DNA of 64,000 nucleotides from CAYWMD01 sp964458575 (GTDB taxonomy: Bacteria; Verrucomicrobiota; Verrucomicrobiia; Limisphaerales; JADLHS01). How positions within the stretch are numbered: position 1 is the stretch's first letter; every line of letters begins with the position of its first letter. Below, in pieces: positions 8,061-18,500 of the stretch. The notes beneath the pieces were generated by a model, which worked only from the letters and a program-made list of their open reading frames with translations, was not told the DNA's origin and did not search any database. Position numbers and translations under genes: made by a program. Location of the stretch: NCBI GenBank assembly GCA_964458575.1, contig CAYWMD010000002.1, positions 161,169 to 225,168 on the forward strand. Direction: 5' to 3'.

Positions 8061-9476
8061 ATGTTCGGACTTTTCGCCACCTTGAACCTGGGCACGCGGT
8101 CGCTGCAAACGCAGCAAACCGCGGTGGAAGTGGCGGGCCAGAATCTGGCCAACGTCAACAACCCTGCCTACGCCCGCCAGCGCGTCACCATCCAGACCAG
8201 CCCCACGGTGGAAACCGGGTTTGGTCCGCAAGGCACGGGCGCGGACGCCGTGGCGATCGTTCAGATTCGCAGCGCGATGCTCGATGCACAGATGCAGGGC
8301 GAATTGAGCGTGGGCGGTTATTGGACCGCCCAGCAAAGCGCGCTGCAATACGCCCAGGCCGGCCTTGGCGAATTCATTGACCGCACCGGCGGGACGGGTT
8401 CCACGGCGGACGGCACGGCGCAAGGCCTTGCTGATGAACTGACCGGTTTGTTCAACGCCTTTCAGGGCGTGGCCGCGTCCCCGACCTCGCTGGCCGACCG
8501 GCAATTGTTGTTGAGCCGGGCCGGGACGCTGGCGACGCGCTTGAATCAAACCGCGGAACGCCTCGGCGGTTTGCGCGACATGCTCGATGCGTCACTGCAA
8601 ACGGACGTCGGCAACGCCAACCAGTTGTTGTCCGAGATTTCGAAGCTCAACAACCGGATTGCCGACGCGGAATTTTCAACGGGCGGCACGGCGAACGATT
8701 TGCGCGATTTGCGCCAGCAAAAGATCGAGGAACTGGCCAGGGTCGTGAACATCGAGACAAGCGAGAACGCCAACGGCACCGTGAACATCAGCATCGGCGG
8801 GACGCAACTCGTCTCCGACCGGCAGGTGCTCGACACGTTGGAGACCTACGATGCCGGTGGCGGGCAGATGCTCGTGCGCACCGTCACCGCCGGTACGCCG
8901 CTCACGCTGGCGGGCGGTTCCATGCAGGGTACGATTGAAGCCCGCGATGGTGCGCTCGCGGCCCTGAACGGCAGCCTCAACACGCTGGCCGCCCAACTCA
9001 TCACGCAGGTCAACACCGCTCACGCCGCGGGTTTCAGTTTGAGCGGCAGCACCGGCGCGGATTTCTTCACCGGCACGGATGCCGCCACCATCGCCGTAAA
9101 TTCCGCGCTGGTCGCGGACCCGTCGCTGGTCCAGGCGGCCGGCGTCCCGGGGGCGGTGGGCGACAACACCGTGGCGCTGGCGCTGGGGCGGCTGGCCGAT
9201 TCCCCCATCGCGACTCTGGGCAGCCAGACCTTCAACGACGCCTATGGCCGGATCGTCGGCGATTTCGGCGGCGCATTGCAGAACGCGAACACGCAACTGG
9301 CCGATCACGAGGCCGTGAAGACCTTGCTCACGCGCCAGCGCGATGCCGTGAGTGGCGTGTCGGTGGACGAGGAAATGACGGACCTGATCCGTTTCCAAAA
9401 AGCCTACGAGGCATCGGCCAAGCTGGTTGCCACGGTGAACGAGATGCTGGAGACGTTGCTGAACATGAAACGATGA
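8061..9476 (+). CDS. flgK: Hook-filament junction protein FlgK (HAP1)
   Basis: 471-residue axial protein joining hook and filament. The N-terminal LNLGTRSLQTQQTAVEVAGQ and NLANVNNPAYARQRV stretch is the FlgK/hook family helix. The middle is a low-complexity beta-rich domain. The C-terminus (AVSGVSVDEEMTDLIRFQKA, then YEASAKLVATVNEMLETLL) is the classic HAP1 ending. It starts 3 bases after flgN, its probable chaperone. Confidence 0.96.
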   Translation: MFGLFATLNLGTRSLQTQQTAVEVAGQNLANVNNPAYARQRVTIQTSPTVETGFGPQGTGADAVAIVQIRSAMLDAQMQGELSVGGYWTAQQSALQYAQAGLGEFIDRTGGTGSTADGTAQGLADELTGLFNAFQGVAASPTSLADRQLLLSRAGTLATRLNQTAERLGGLRDMLDASLQTDVGNANQLLSEISKLNNRIADAEFSTGGTANDLRDLRQQKIEELARVVNIETSENANGTVNISIGGTQLVSDRQVLDTLETYDAGGGQMLVRTVTAGTPLTLAGGSMQGTIEARDGALAALNGSLNTLAAQLITQVNTAHAAGFSLSGSTGADFFTGTDAATIAVNSALVADPSLVQAAGVPGAVGDNTVALALGRLADSPIATLGSQTFNDAYGRIVGDFGGALQNANTQLADHEAVKTLLTRQRDAVSGVSVDEEMTDLIRFQKAYEASAKLVATVNEMLETLLNMKR

Positions 9477-9502
9477 ACGCCCGATAAACTCTGAACCCGA
9501 TC

Positions 9503-10435
9503 ATGCGCGTCACTGGCAATTCCTTCACAAACTCGCTGGTCAACCAGTTGAACCTTCTGGCCAGCCGGCAATACAAGCTGCAAAGCCAGGCCGCCACCGG
9601 TCAGCGCATCTCTGCACCCGAGGACGATCCCGCCGCCGTGCAACGCACGCTGGGCTTGAACCACGAGGCCGGGGCGTTGCAGCAATACACCGACAACATT
9701 TCCCGCTTGCAGGAGCGGGCGACGAGCAGTTTCGATGCGTTGAAAGCGGTGAAGGCGATCTCGGATCGCGCCGGGGAAATTGCCACGCTGGCCGACGGCA
9801 CGAAATCCTCGGAGGAACTGCGCATTTACGCGACTGAAATCACGCAGCTCATCCAGCAGGCCGCGCAGTTGTTGAACAGCAAACAACGCGGTGACTACGT
9901 GTTTGGCGGCACGGCTTCGGGCCAGCCGCCGTTCTCTGTGGCGACCGATGCCAACGGGAACGTCACGAGTGTCACCTACAACGGCAACACCAGCGTGGCG
10001 GAGGCCGATATCGCATCCGGCGTCGGCTTGTCGGTGGATGTGCCGGGGGCGAATAGTTCCGGCAGCGGTCCGCGCGGATTGGTAAGCGACAGCCGGACGG
10101 GCGCGGATTTCTTCAATCACCTCATTTCACTGCAAAACAACTTGCTGGCCGGCGATGCCACGGCCGTGGCCAACACCGATCGCGCGGCGCTGCTGAACGA
10201 TGAAGAAAACTTCCTTTATCACATCGGCAACCTCGGCGCCGTTCAGACGCGGCTGGAAACCGCCGCGACGTTCGCCGGTTCCCGCTCTCTCTCGCTGGAT
10301 CAGATGATTTCCAAGGAGGCCGACGCCGACATCACGGAAACCCTGGTCCAGTTGAACCAGGCGCAGTACGCTTACCAGGCCGCGTTGCAGAGCGGCGCGG
10401 GCATCATGGGCCGGTCGCTGCTCGATTATCTCTAA
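9503..10435 (+). CDS. flgL: Hook-filament junction protein FlgL (HAP3)
   Basis: 310-residue flagellin-like junction protein. The N-terminus (LNLLASRQYKLQSQAATGQR, then ISAPEDDPAAVQRTL) is diagnostic of FlgL. The C-terminal helix contains the ETLVQLNQAQYAYQAALQSG stretch and ends in SLLDYL. It closes the flgF-flgL run. The next 380 bases hold repeats before fliW. Confidence 0.94.
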   Translation: MRVTGNSFTNSLVNQLNLLASRQYKLQSQAATGQRISAPEDDPAAVQRTLGLNHEAGALQQYTDNISRLQERATSSFDALKAVKAISDRAGEIATLADGTKSSEELRIYATEITQLIQQAAQLLNSKQRGDYVFGGTASGQPPFSVATDANGNVTSVTYNGNTSVAEADIASGVGLSVDVPGANSSGSGPRGLVSDSRTGADFFNHLISLQNNLLAGDATAVANTDRAALLNDEENFLYHIGNLGAVQTRLETAATFAGSRSLSLDQMISKEADADITETLVQLNQAQYAYQAALQSGAGIMGRSLLDYL

Positions 10436-10437
10436 TC

Positions 10438-10475
10438 CAAAGTCTGGAGTCTGGAGTCTAAAGTCTCGAGTCGGG
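10438..10475 (+). repeat. Direct repeat family B (AGTCTGGAGTC units)
   Basis: Tandem degenerate units AGTCTGGAGTCTGGAGTC, AAAGTCTCGAGTCGGG directly after the flgL stop. Related units occur at 10591-10648, 21542-21597 and inside recJ at 47444-47482. It is immediately followed by palindromic repeat family A. Confidence 0.75.
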
Positions 10476-10478
10476 TAA

Positions 10479-10571
10479 ACATCGAACATCCAACCTCCAA
10501 CATCCAATGGGAGGAAGCACGTGTTTGCGCATTGGGCGTTGGATGTTGGATGTTGGATGTTGGATGTTTTC
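10479..10571 (+). repeat. Palindromic repeat family A, copy 2
   Basis: Same architecture as the 4604-4710 copy: ACATCGAACATCC arm, conserved core CCAATGGGAGGAAGCACGTG, then TTTGCGCATTGG, and four TTGGATG units in the right arm ending in TTTTC. The inverted arms would fold into one long hairpin in RNA or a cruciform in DNA. It is sandwiched between two family-B blocks, so the two families appear as a composite here. Confidence 0.85.
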
Positions 10572-10590
10572 TTCTGAACTCCTGACTCGC

Positions 10591-10648
10591 TAAAGTCTCA
10601 AGTTTCGAGTCCAAAGTCCCGAAACTCCGGACTCCAGACTCTAAACTG
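10591..10648 (+). repeat. Direct repeat family B, second block at fliW
   Basis: Units TAAAGTCTCAAGTTTCGAGT, CCAAAGTCCCGAAACTCCGG and ACTCCAGACTC. The two halves are in opposite orientation and can pair. The rest of the gap (10649-10816) shows no gene, no sigma-28 element and no clear hairpin. It probably holds the fliW promoter and leader. Confidence 0.65.
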
Positions 10649-10816
10649 ACGAGAGGGCAAATTTCTCCTGTTGCATGCGCTTTTTGCCGGGTGATCGCGG
10701 CGTCTGATTTCATGCTTGCGTGAGGTGAGTTCATTTTTGCCCGATTTTGTTGGGTTTTGTGTGTGTCCGGCAAACTTCTCCACCCGTGGCATCGGCGGTG
10801 CTAAACAGCCCGCAGC

Positions 10817-11263
10817 ATGAATTGCGAATGTCCAACTGAACTCGAAGTAACCGCGGTGACGCCCGATTCGAATGAACTGCGGCTGCCGATGGGGCTGCTT
10901 GGTTTCGAGCGGATAAAAGATTACGTCCTGCTCGCCAACCCCGCAGAAGCGCCGTTCGCCTGGTTGCAGGTGAAGGGTGACAATGACCTCGCGTTCGTGG
11001 TCATCAACCCCTTTCTCGTCGTCCCCGATTATCATCCTGACATCCCCGAGGCCGAGGTGGAGTTCCTGGATTTAAGAGAACAGGATGACGCCATCCTCCT
11101 GAACATCGTCACCGTCCACGGACCAAACCGCGCCACGGTGAATTTGAAGGGCCCCATCGTCATCAACCGCCACACGCTGGTCGGCAAGCAGGTCGTCCTG
11201 GCCAACGCCACGGATTACTCCGTGCGTCATCCCTTGCCCGTAGCGACCAACGCCACCGATTGA
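10817..11263 (+). CDS. fliW: Flagellar assembly factor FliW
   Basis: 148-residue cytosolic protein that binds flagellin and, when free, binds and antagonises CsrA. LRLPMGLLGFERIKDYVLLA, the APFAWLQ segment and DDAILLNIVTV match FliW. It overlaps the first possible (TTG) codon of the csrA frame, giving the standard fliW-csrA pair. Together with CsrA and the hairpin leaders of two flagellins, it forms the FliW-CsrA-flagellin homeostasis circuit known from Bacillus and Campylobacter. Confidence 0.95.
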   Translation: MNCECPTELEVTAVTPDSNELRLPMGLLGFERIKDYVLLANPAEAPFAWLQVKGDNDLAFVVINPFLVVPDYHPDIPEAEVEFLDLREQDDAILLNIVTVHGPNRATVNLKGPIVINRHTLVGKQVVLANATDYSVRHPLPVATNATD

Positions 11264-11274
11264 CCCCTCCTGCC

Positions 11275-11535
11275 ATGCTCATCCTCTCCCGCAAGTCCGG
11301 TGAAAGCATCGTCATTGACGGTCGCATCCACGTGAAAATCGTGCGGGTCGAAGGCGAGGTCGTGAAGCTGGGTTGCGAAGCGCCGTCCGACGTGCCGGTG
11401 CATCGCAAGGAAGTCTATGACGAAATTCAGATGAGCAACCAGCAGGCGTTGACCCGCTCGAACGTGTCGCTGCCCCGAGTGCCCCTGTTGCCGTCCGCCA
11501 AAATCCGATCTCCCAAGCCGCATCCGCAACGATAA
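11275..11535 (+). CDS. csrA: Carbon storage regulator CsrA (translational repressor)
   Basis: 86-residue RNA-binding protein that represses translation at GGA-bearing hairpins. MLILSRKSGESIVIDGRIHV and KLGCEAPSDVPVHRKEVYDE are the defining CsrA stretches, including the conserved GLu-Ala-Pro and Val-His-Arg RNA-binding region. The tail after residue 61 (RSNVSLPRVPLLPSAKIRSP) is longer than in enteric CsrA and basic/proline-rich. ATG 11275 begins the canonical MLILSRK. Flagellin 1 starts 25 bases downstream, so the three genes are probably cotranscribed. Confidence 0.96.
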   Translation: MLILSRKSGESIVIDGRIHVKIVRVEGEVVKLGCEAPSDVPVHRKEVYDEIQMSNQQALTRSNVSLPRVPLLPSAKIRSPKPHPQR

Positions 11536-11560
11536 CCAATCCCTCAACCCCACTTGTATC

Positions 11561-12364
11561 ATGGTCATTAACACGAACATCACCGCTCAAACCTCCGCCA
11601 ACAATCTGATGGCCAGTCAGGCCTCGTTGAGCAAATCGCTCGCGCGCCTCAGTTCCGGCTCGAAGATCATCAATCCGTCCGATGACGCCGCCGGCCTGGC
11701 GGTCGCCTCGCGGCTCGACGCGCAGATCGCCCGCACGCATGCCGCGTACGACAACGTGGGCAACGCCGTCTCCTTCACCCAAACCCAGGACGGTTATCTC
11801 AAAAAGGTGGCCAAGGCGCTCGATCGCATGAGCGAACTGACCATCCTGGCGCAGGACGTGACCAAGTCGGATGCCGACCGTGTGCTTTACCAGAGCGAAT
11901 TCAGCCAGTTGAGCGACTACATCGCCAACGTTGCCACCAAAGACTTCAACGGCGTGAGCCTGTTTTCGGCCAACGCCCTGGATGTCACGCTCGATTCCGA
12001 GGGTAACACCTTCAACATGCTCGGGGTGAACCTGGGCGTCCCGGCCTACACCAATGCGCTGAGCGCGAATGTCGGCACGACGACCACGGCGGTTGCCGCA
12101 CTGGCGGCCGTCAAAAGCGCCATCGGGCAGCTTTCCAGTGACCGCGCGAACATCGGCGCCTACCAGGCGCGGCTCAATTACACCGCGGATCAGTTGACGG
12201 TCAGCCGGGAGAACCTCACGGCGGCGTCCTCGCGCATCAAGGACGTGGATGTGGCCGAAGAAGCCACCGAGTACGCGAAGCAGAACATTTTGGTGCAGTC
12301 CGGAACGGCCATGCTGGCGCAGGCGAATTCCCTGCCGCAAAGCGTCCTCCGGTTGTTGCAGTAA
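11561..12364 (+). CDS. fliC: Flagellin 1 (short, D0/D1 only)
   Basis: 267-residue filament protein. The N-terminal domain (MVINTNITAQTSANNLMASQ, LSKSLARLSSGSKIINPSDD) and the C-terminal domain (ILVQSGTAMLAQANSLPQSV, LRLLQ) are canonical. The central variable domains D2/D3 are almost absent, leaving about 50 residues between the helical regions. The 25-base gap after csrA has no Shine-Dalgarno and no GGA hairpin, unlike flagellins 2 and 3, and no sigma-28 promoter was found nearby. It sits directly before the giant glycosyltransferase fusion. Confidence 0.95.
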   Translation: MVINTNITAQTSANNLMASQASLSKSLARLSSGSKIINPSDDAAGLAVASRLDAQIARTHAAYDNVGNAVSFTQTQDGYLKKVAKALDRMSELTILAQDVTKSDADRVLYQSEFSQLSDYIANVATKDFNGVSLFSANALDVTLDSEGNTFNMLGVNLGVPAYTNALSANVGTTTTAVAALAAVKSAIGQLSSDRANIGAYQARLNYTADQLTVSRENLTAASSRIKDVDVAEEATEYAKQNILVQSGTAMLAQANSLPQSVLRLLQ

Positions 12365-12425
12365 ACGATGTCCAGCGACTTTTCGTCGGTCGCCATTGAC
12401 GACGGAGACCGCTGGCTCCTTCCCC

Positions 12426-12453
12426 GGGCGGGCCGGTTTATCCCGGTCCGTCC
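12426..12453 (+). other. Stem-loop after flagellin 1
   Basis: GGGCGGGCCGG (12426-12436) pairs with CCGGTCCGTCC (12443-12453) over 11 pairs including two G-U, with a TTTATC loop. It lies between the flagellin 1 stop and the giant glycosyltransferase gene. Only a weak T run follows (GGTCTTTAAAAA), so partial termination or mRNA 3'-end protection is more likely than a full terminator. Confidence 0.6.
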
Positions 12454-12518
12454 GGTCTTTAAAAATACCCTGGCCGCTTTCAGTCCCGGGCGGCGATGCG
12501 GCTCAAAGCAGTTAACGG

Positions 12519-15500
12519 ATGAACGATTTGCAACCACCCCCAGCCACCCCAGTGAAAACGTCAACCGATTCAGGTTCGTCCACCCTCCCGCGCCCGACCC
12601 GGGGCCGGAACCTCGTCATTTCCGGAACGAATTTCTGGAATCCCGGCGACGACTTCGTTCGCGACGGCATCATCCACGTCCTGCGGCGGGTGTTTCCGGA
12701 CGAACCGTTGAACTTCCTTTTCTACAACTTCAATGCCGACTTCTTTCCGCAGGATAAATTCGCGGGCATTGGCAATTACGTCGCCGCGGGTGACCTCGGG
12801 AAATACCGGGACTTCGTGGATGCCGTGATCATCGCCGGCCTGTCCGCCGGGGACGAGATCAAGGATTTGTATCGCTGGGTGATCGCCAACGGACTGGAGG
12901 AGAAGGTTTATCTCATCGGTGCCGGTTACGAGAATGATTACGTCGCCCGACACATTGCCCACGAGCCGGAGGCCACAATCTTCCGCAAGGCGCGCCTCGT
13001 GACCGGGCGCACGGCCAAGACGCCCGCTTTCATCCAGGCCGCCGGCATTCCGTATTTCCACATCAACTGCCCGGCGATTTTGTCGGTGCCGGAGGTGAAG
13101 AAGGTTCCGGCCGGAAGCAAAATCGAGCGCATTGGCTTTTCCATCCAGCTCCCGCACGGCGAAGGGTTGGTGAATCATTCCTGCGCCCGCGAACAGTATG
13201 AGCTTTCCGTCGCCGTGCTGCGGGATTTGGCGCGGCAATACGCCGTGGAAGTTGTCGCGCATCACAAGACCGAGTATTTCCATTTTCTGAAGCTGCTGCG
13301 CGGCACGGACATCCCGGTGAACTTCTCGTCGTTCTACCAGGACCTGCACCAGATTTATCCGCGCTACGATCTGGTGGTGACGACGCGGCTGCACTCCAGC
13401 TTGTTCGCCAACGGCCACGGGATTCCGGGCATCATCATCAACGACACGGACCGCCACACGCACACGTTGGAGGGCTTCCCGCATTCGCTCTGGGTGAATG
13501 ACCGCGAAAAATTCAATCGAGCGTTTGCGCACTGGGAAAAATCCGATCTGGCGGCGATCGCTCGCGAGGCGGCGGACTTCAAGCGAGCCTTGGCGGACCA
13601 ATACGTTTCGGTGTTGAGCCGGTCTCTGGGCGGCCCGCTGCGTTCGGAACGGGATGATTACGCCTTCGACTCCGAGCGGAAGGAGCAATTGCTGGTGCGT
13701 TCGCTGGTCAAGGCCGGCATGACCGTGTTGGATGTCGGCGCCAACATCGGGAAATACACCAAGCTCTTCAGCCTGCTCGCGGGCGGGTCGGGTCGGGTGT
13801 TCGCTTTCGAGCCGGACCCCGGCTCCGGGCAGTGCTTGCGCCACCTGGTGGAACGCGACGCGTTGTCCAACGTCACGGTCGTCAACGCGGCTGTTTCGGA
13901 CGCGAGCGGCACGGCGACGTTGAACCGCTTCCCCGAAGAGTATTCCTCCTGGAATGGTTTCGGCCGGCCGGCCATGGAGAACCCGAAGAATCCCAGCGAG
14001 TTCGTTCCCATCGTCGGCTCGGTGGAGGTCGAAACCGTGACGCTCGATGAATTCTGCCGCGCACACGGCATCCACGAAATTGATTACCTGAAGCTCGACG
14101 TGGAGGGTGCCGAACTCAAAGCATTGAAGGGCGCGCAGGACCTGCTCGCGCGCCGCGCGATCCGCCATCTGCAATTCGAAGTCTCACGCAAGATGTTGGA
14201 AGGCCTGCACACCACGGCCCGCCCGGTTTTTGACCTGCTCGCATCGCACGGCTACGAGTGCCACGCCATCACGACCGACGGCCGGATGGCGGAAGTGGTC
14301 GCCGACTCCTCCGCGTTTTACGAGAATTACGTCGCCATCCCGGCGAAACCGGTGGCCGGGCAGTCCGAATTGTGGGGGCTGACTCTGTTGGCTTTGCTCG
14401 ATTCGGACAACAAACGCCGCGTTCACAAGGTCATCAGCGGGCTCACCAAAGACTACTGGCTCGAACGCAATCTCGTTCGTTACCAGGACACGGAAAACCA
14501 CTGGTTCGATACCGCCACATTTCTGAACTGGTTCGCGCACCATCTTTTGCCGCGGAATTATCTGGAGATCGGCGTGCGGCGCGGCCGCTCGATGGCGCAG
14601 GTTCTCGTCGAATCGCCCCACACCCAGGCCCATGGGTTTGACCTTTGGATTCCGGGTTATGGCTCCGTGCCGGAGCAGGGGATCGTGACCGAAAATCCCG
14701 GCCCGGAATTTGTCTGGCAGGAACTTCAAAACCTCGGCGTCAAGAAGCTGCCGCAACTGACCAAAGGCGATTCCCATGCAACCGTGCCGGCCTTTTTCAA
14801 GGATCCGGCCAGCCCGCAGTGGTTCGATCTGATTCTCGTGGATGGTGATCACACCGCCGCCGGTGCCGAGCAGGATTTGGAAATTGCCTTTGCCCATCTG
14901 GCGCCGGGTGGCGCGCTGATCTTCGATGACATCTACAATCCGGCCCATTGCGATCTGTTGGACGTTTGGAACCGCTTTGTCCGGCGTTTCCCGGACCACC
15001 TGTTCTTCACCGACAAATCGGGCGCGGGAACGGCGGTCGCCATTCGTCCGCCCTTCGACAAGTTGAGCGCCGCAATCGGACTGAAACCCATGACGACAAC
15101 CCCGCCCGCCCCGGAACCTCCCAAGCCGACCGTGGCCGAACGCGATCCCTTGCCCGTTCACTTCTTCACCATCGTCCTGAATGGCCAGCCGTTCATCCGC
15201 CATCACATCGAGCAGTTGCGCCAGTTGCCGTTCCGCTGGCACTGGCACATTGTTGAGGGGGTCGCGGAGTTGAACCATGACACCGCCTGGTCCAAGGCCG
15301 CTGGCGGAAAGATTCCCGCCAGCCTGCATCGGGCCGGCTTGAGCGCCGACGGTACCACGGAATACCTGGACGCGCTGCAAAAGGAATTTCCGGAGCACGT
15401 CACGATTTATCGCCCGGCCGCCGGCCGGTTCTGGGACGGCAAACGGGAAATGGTCAACGCCCCGCTCGCGCACATCCACGAGCCGTGCCTGCTCTGGCAG

Positions 15501-18500
15501 GTGGACGCGGACGAGTTGTGGACGACCTCGCAGATCATCCGCACCCGCTCCCTGTTCCTCGCGCATCCGGAGAATACCGCCGCGCTTTTCCACTGTGAGT
15601 ATTTTGTCGGCCCCAAACTCGTCATCACGAGCCGTGACACCTACGGCAACCATTCCGAATTCGAGTGGCTGCGTGTCTGGCGTTACGAACCCCTCGACCG
15701 CTGGGCGGCGCATGAGCCGCCGCGGCTGCATCGCGGCGAACAGGACGTGGCGTCCATCAATGCCTTCCGTCAGGCGGAAACGGAGGCCATGGGCCTCGTG
15801 TTTCAGCACTACGCCTACGCGACGGAGGAACAGATCCGCTTCAAGGAAACGTATTACGGATATGCCGGGGCCACCCGGCAATGGCGCAAGCTTCAACGCG
15901 CGGAAAACTTCCCGCAACGTCTCGCGGAACATTTTGCTTGGGTGAAGGACGAGGCCACGGTGGATTCGATCGAGCGGATCGGCCTTCAACGCCTCGCGCC
16001 GGATGATTGGTTCGAACCGACCACGGGCAAACCGCCGGCCGCCAGTCCGCTGGAGGGCGCGGAACGAATCCTCCTGGTTCGAACTGATTCCATCGGCGAT
16101 GCGGTGCTCGCGTCGGCGATGCTCGAGCCGATTCGCCGCCGGTTTCCGCGGGCCAGAATCGCGATGCTTTGTCAGGCGCACATGGCCGACCTCTATCTCG
16201 CCTCTCCGTTTTTGGATGCCATCATCTGTTACGACCGGGCCAAGCTGAGTGACGCGGCGGAACGGTCGCAGCTATTCGCCGAGATTGCGGCGTTCAAGCC
16301 GGACGTGGTCCTGAATTCCGTGCGTTCCCGCGACCGGCTCTCCAACGAACTGGCGCAAGCCTTCCCCGGCGCGCGGCATATCGCGATTGAAGGCGACCTC
16401 AACAACATTTCCCCTGAAGATCACGAGTCGTCACTGCGCGGTTATGAGCAGATCATCCCGAGCGCTGGCGAGCGCAGAACCGAGCTTGCCCGACACGCGG
16501 ATTTTCTGGCGGGACTGGGAATTCAAGCGCGGCGGCTTCAAGCGGTCGCCTGGACCGGCCCGGTCGAGGAGCGTCTGGCCGACGAGTTGTTCCAGTTGCA
16601 CCAACTGGACCCGCTGAAGACGATGGCGCTGTTTCCTGTCACGCAACACGGCATCAAGGATTACCCCGCCTTTGCCGAAGTCTTGAAGGGATTTGCCGAC
16701 TGGAACTTCCTGATCCTCGGCGGAGCGGGGACGGAGCCGTCCTGCGCGGAACTTGCAAAAAAACTCCCGGGCCGCGTCTGGAATTTTGCCGGTCTTACGA
16801 GCCTGCGCGAGATGACGGCGATCATCCGGCGTTGCCGCATCCTGCTGGGGTCCGACTCCTGCGGGCCGCACCTGGCGTGTGCGGTCGGTGTGCCGAACGT
16901 CGTGCTGTTGGGCGGCGGACATTTTGGCCGGTTCATGCCTCACAGCCCGCTGACCTCGGCTGTGGTCCTGCCGCTGGACTGTTTCGGTTGCAACTGGAGT
17001 TGTTGCCATCAACGCTCGCATTGCATCAAGGATGTTCGGCCGGAGATCGTCGCGGAAGCGCTCCGCCAGACGCTGGAAAAGCCATCCCGCCGGCCCAGGT
17101 TGTTTGTGCAGCCGGCTACCGCCCTGCCGCCGGACCACGGATGCTCCCCGCTGCCGGACCTGCGCGAGTGGCTGCCGGAACTCGACGTGGAGATCATCGA
17201 GCCGGCGACCGAACGGGTCGCTGCGTGCGAGACCGAAATCATCGGCAAAGGCATCTCCGATCCGCTGGTCACGGCCATCGTCTCGACCTACAACAGTGAG
17301 CGCTTCATGGCGGCCTGCATGGAGGACCTGATCGCGCAAACGATTTTGGACCAGCTGGAGATTCTGGTGATAGACAGCGGCTCGCAGGAAAACGAGCGGG
17401 CCATCGTCGCGCGTTACCAGGAAAAGCATCCCAACATCCGTTACGTGCGGACGGCGCGCGAACCGCTTTACAAGGCTTGGAATCGCGCCGTCGGAATGGC
17501 GCGGGGCAAATACGTCGTCAACGCCAACACCGACGATTCCCGCCGTCCGGACGCCTTCGAGGTGCTGCTGGCGGGGATGGAAGCGCATCCGGACGCGGAT
17601 CTGGCGTACGCGCACTATTACATGACGAGCCGCCCGAACGACCCGTTTCCACCCACGTCGGTGTTCCGGGACGTTTGCCACGACCCCTACCATCCCGCCC
17701 AATTGCTGTTTTACTGCATCACCGGCTGTCTCCAGTTCTGGCGAAAGTCGGCGCTGCTGCAGCTCGGCGGTTTTGACGAGAGCCTCAAGTGCGTGGGCGA
17801 CTACGAGATCCTGCTGCGCTTCCTGCGCCAGGGGATGAAGCCGTTGCTGGTGCCCGACAAGCTCAGTTGTTTCTACATCAATCGCGAGGGGCTTTCCTTT
17901 GGCGGCACCACCGCCGGCAAGGAGGATATCGCCATCAAGAAGCGCTACCGGCAGGAGGTGGATGTGTCGGAAATCTTTGCGGTGAACGTGAAGAATCCGC
18001 GCGACCTGGCCCGGGCCTGGATTGCGCTCGGCAATTTTGCCGCGAGCGTCCCGGTGCCGTGGTCTGACCAGCCGCACACCTTCTACGATTACTCGATCAA
18101 CTGCTACCAACGGGCCTTGCAATACGACCCGCAGTCCACCGCTGCGTGGCACAACGTGGCCGTGTTGTCGTTGCGGCTCAACATCACGGATTTCCTGTCC
18201 CAGACGTTCGGCGGCAGCCAGAGCCAGATTGCGGGCATCATTGAAAACGCGAAACGAAACCCGAAACTCGTCGGCGTTGAGTTCAAGCCCCGGGAAACCG
18301 GTTACATCCATCGTTCCTCGCCCCCGGCGGCGACACCGCCGGGCCCGCTGGCAATCGTCCCGCCGTCGGCAGCGGCTGGCCCAGATGCGGCCGGAAAAGT
18401 TTCGGTGGATTGGATCGGATCGTTTCTCGATCACGGCAGCCTTTCGCATGTGAACCGGGAATTGACGCGCGCGTTGGCCCCCACCGCGGAAATCCAGCTT

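Noticed and set aside
12368..12757. Small + strand frame between flagellin 1 and the giant gene
   Set aside because: It overlaps the giant gene in another phase, has no domain, and includes a stem-loop; start-to-stop continuity looks accidental.
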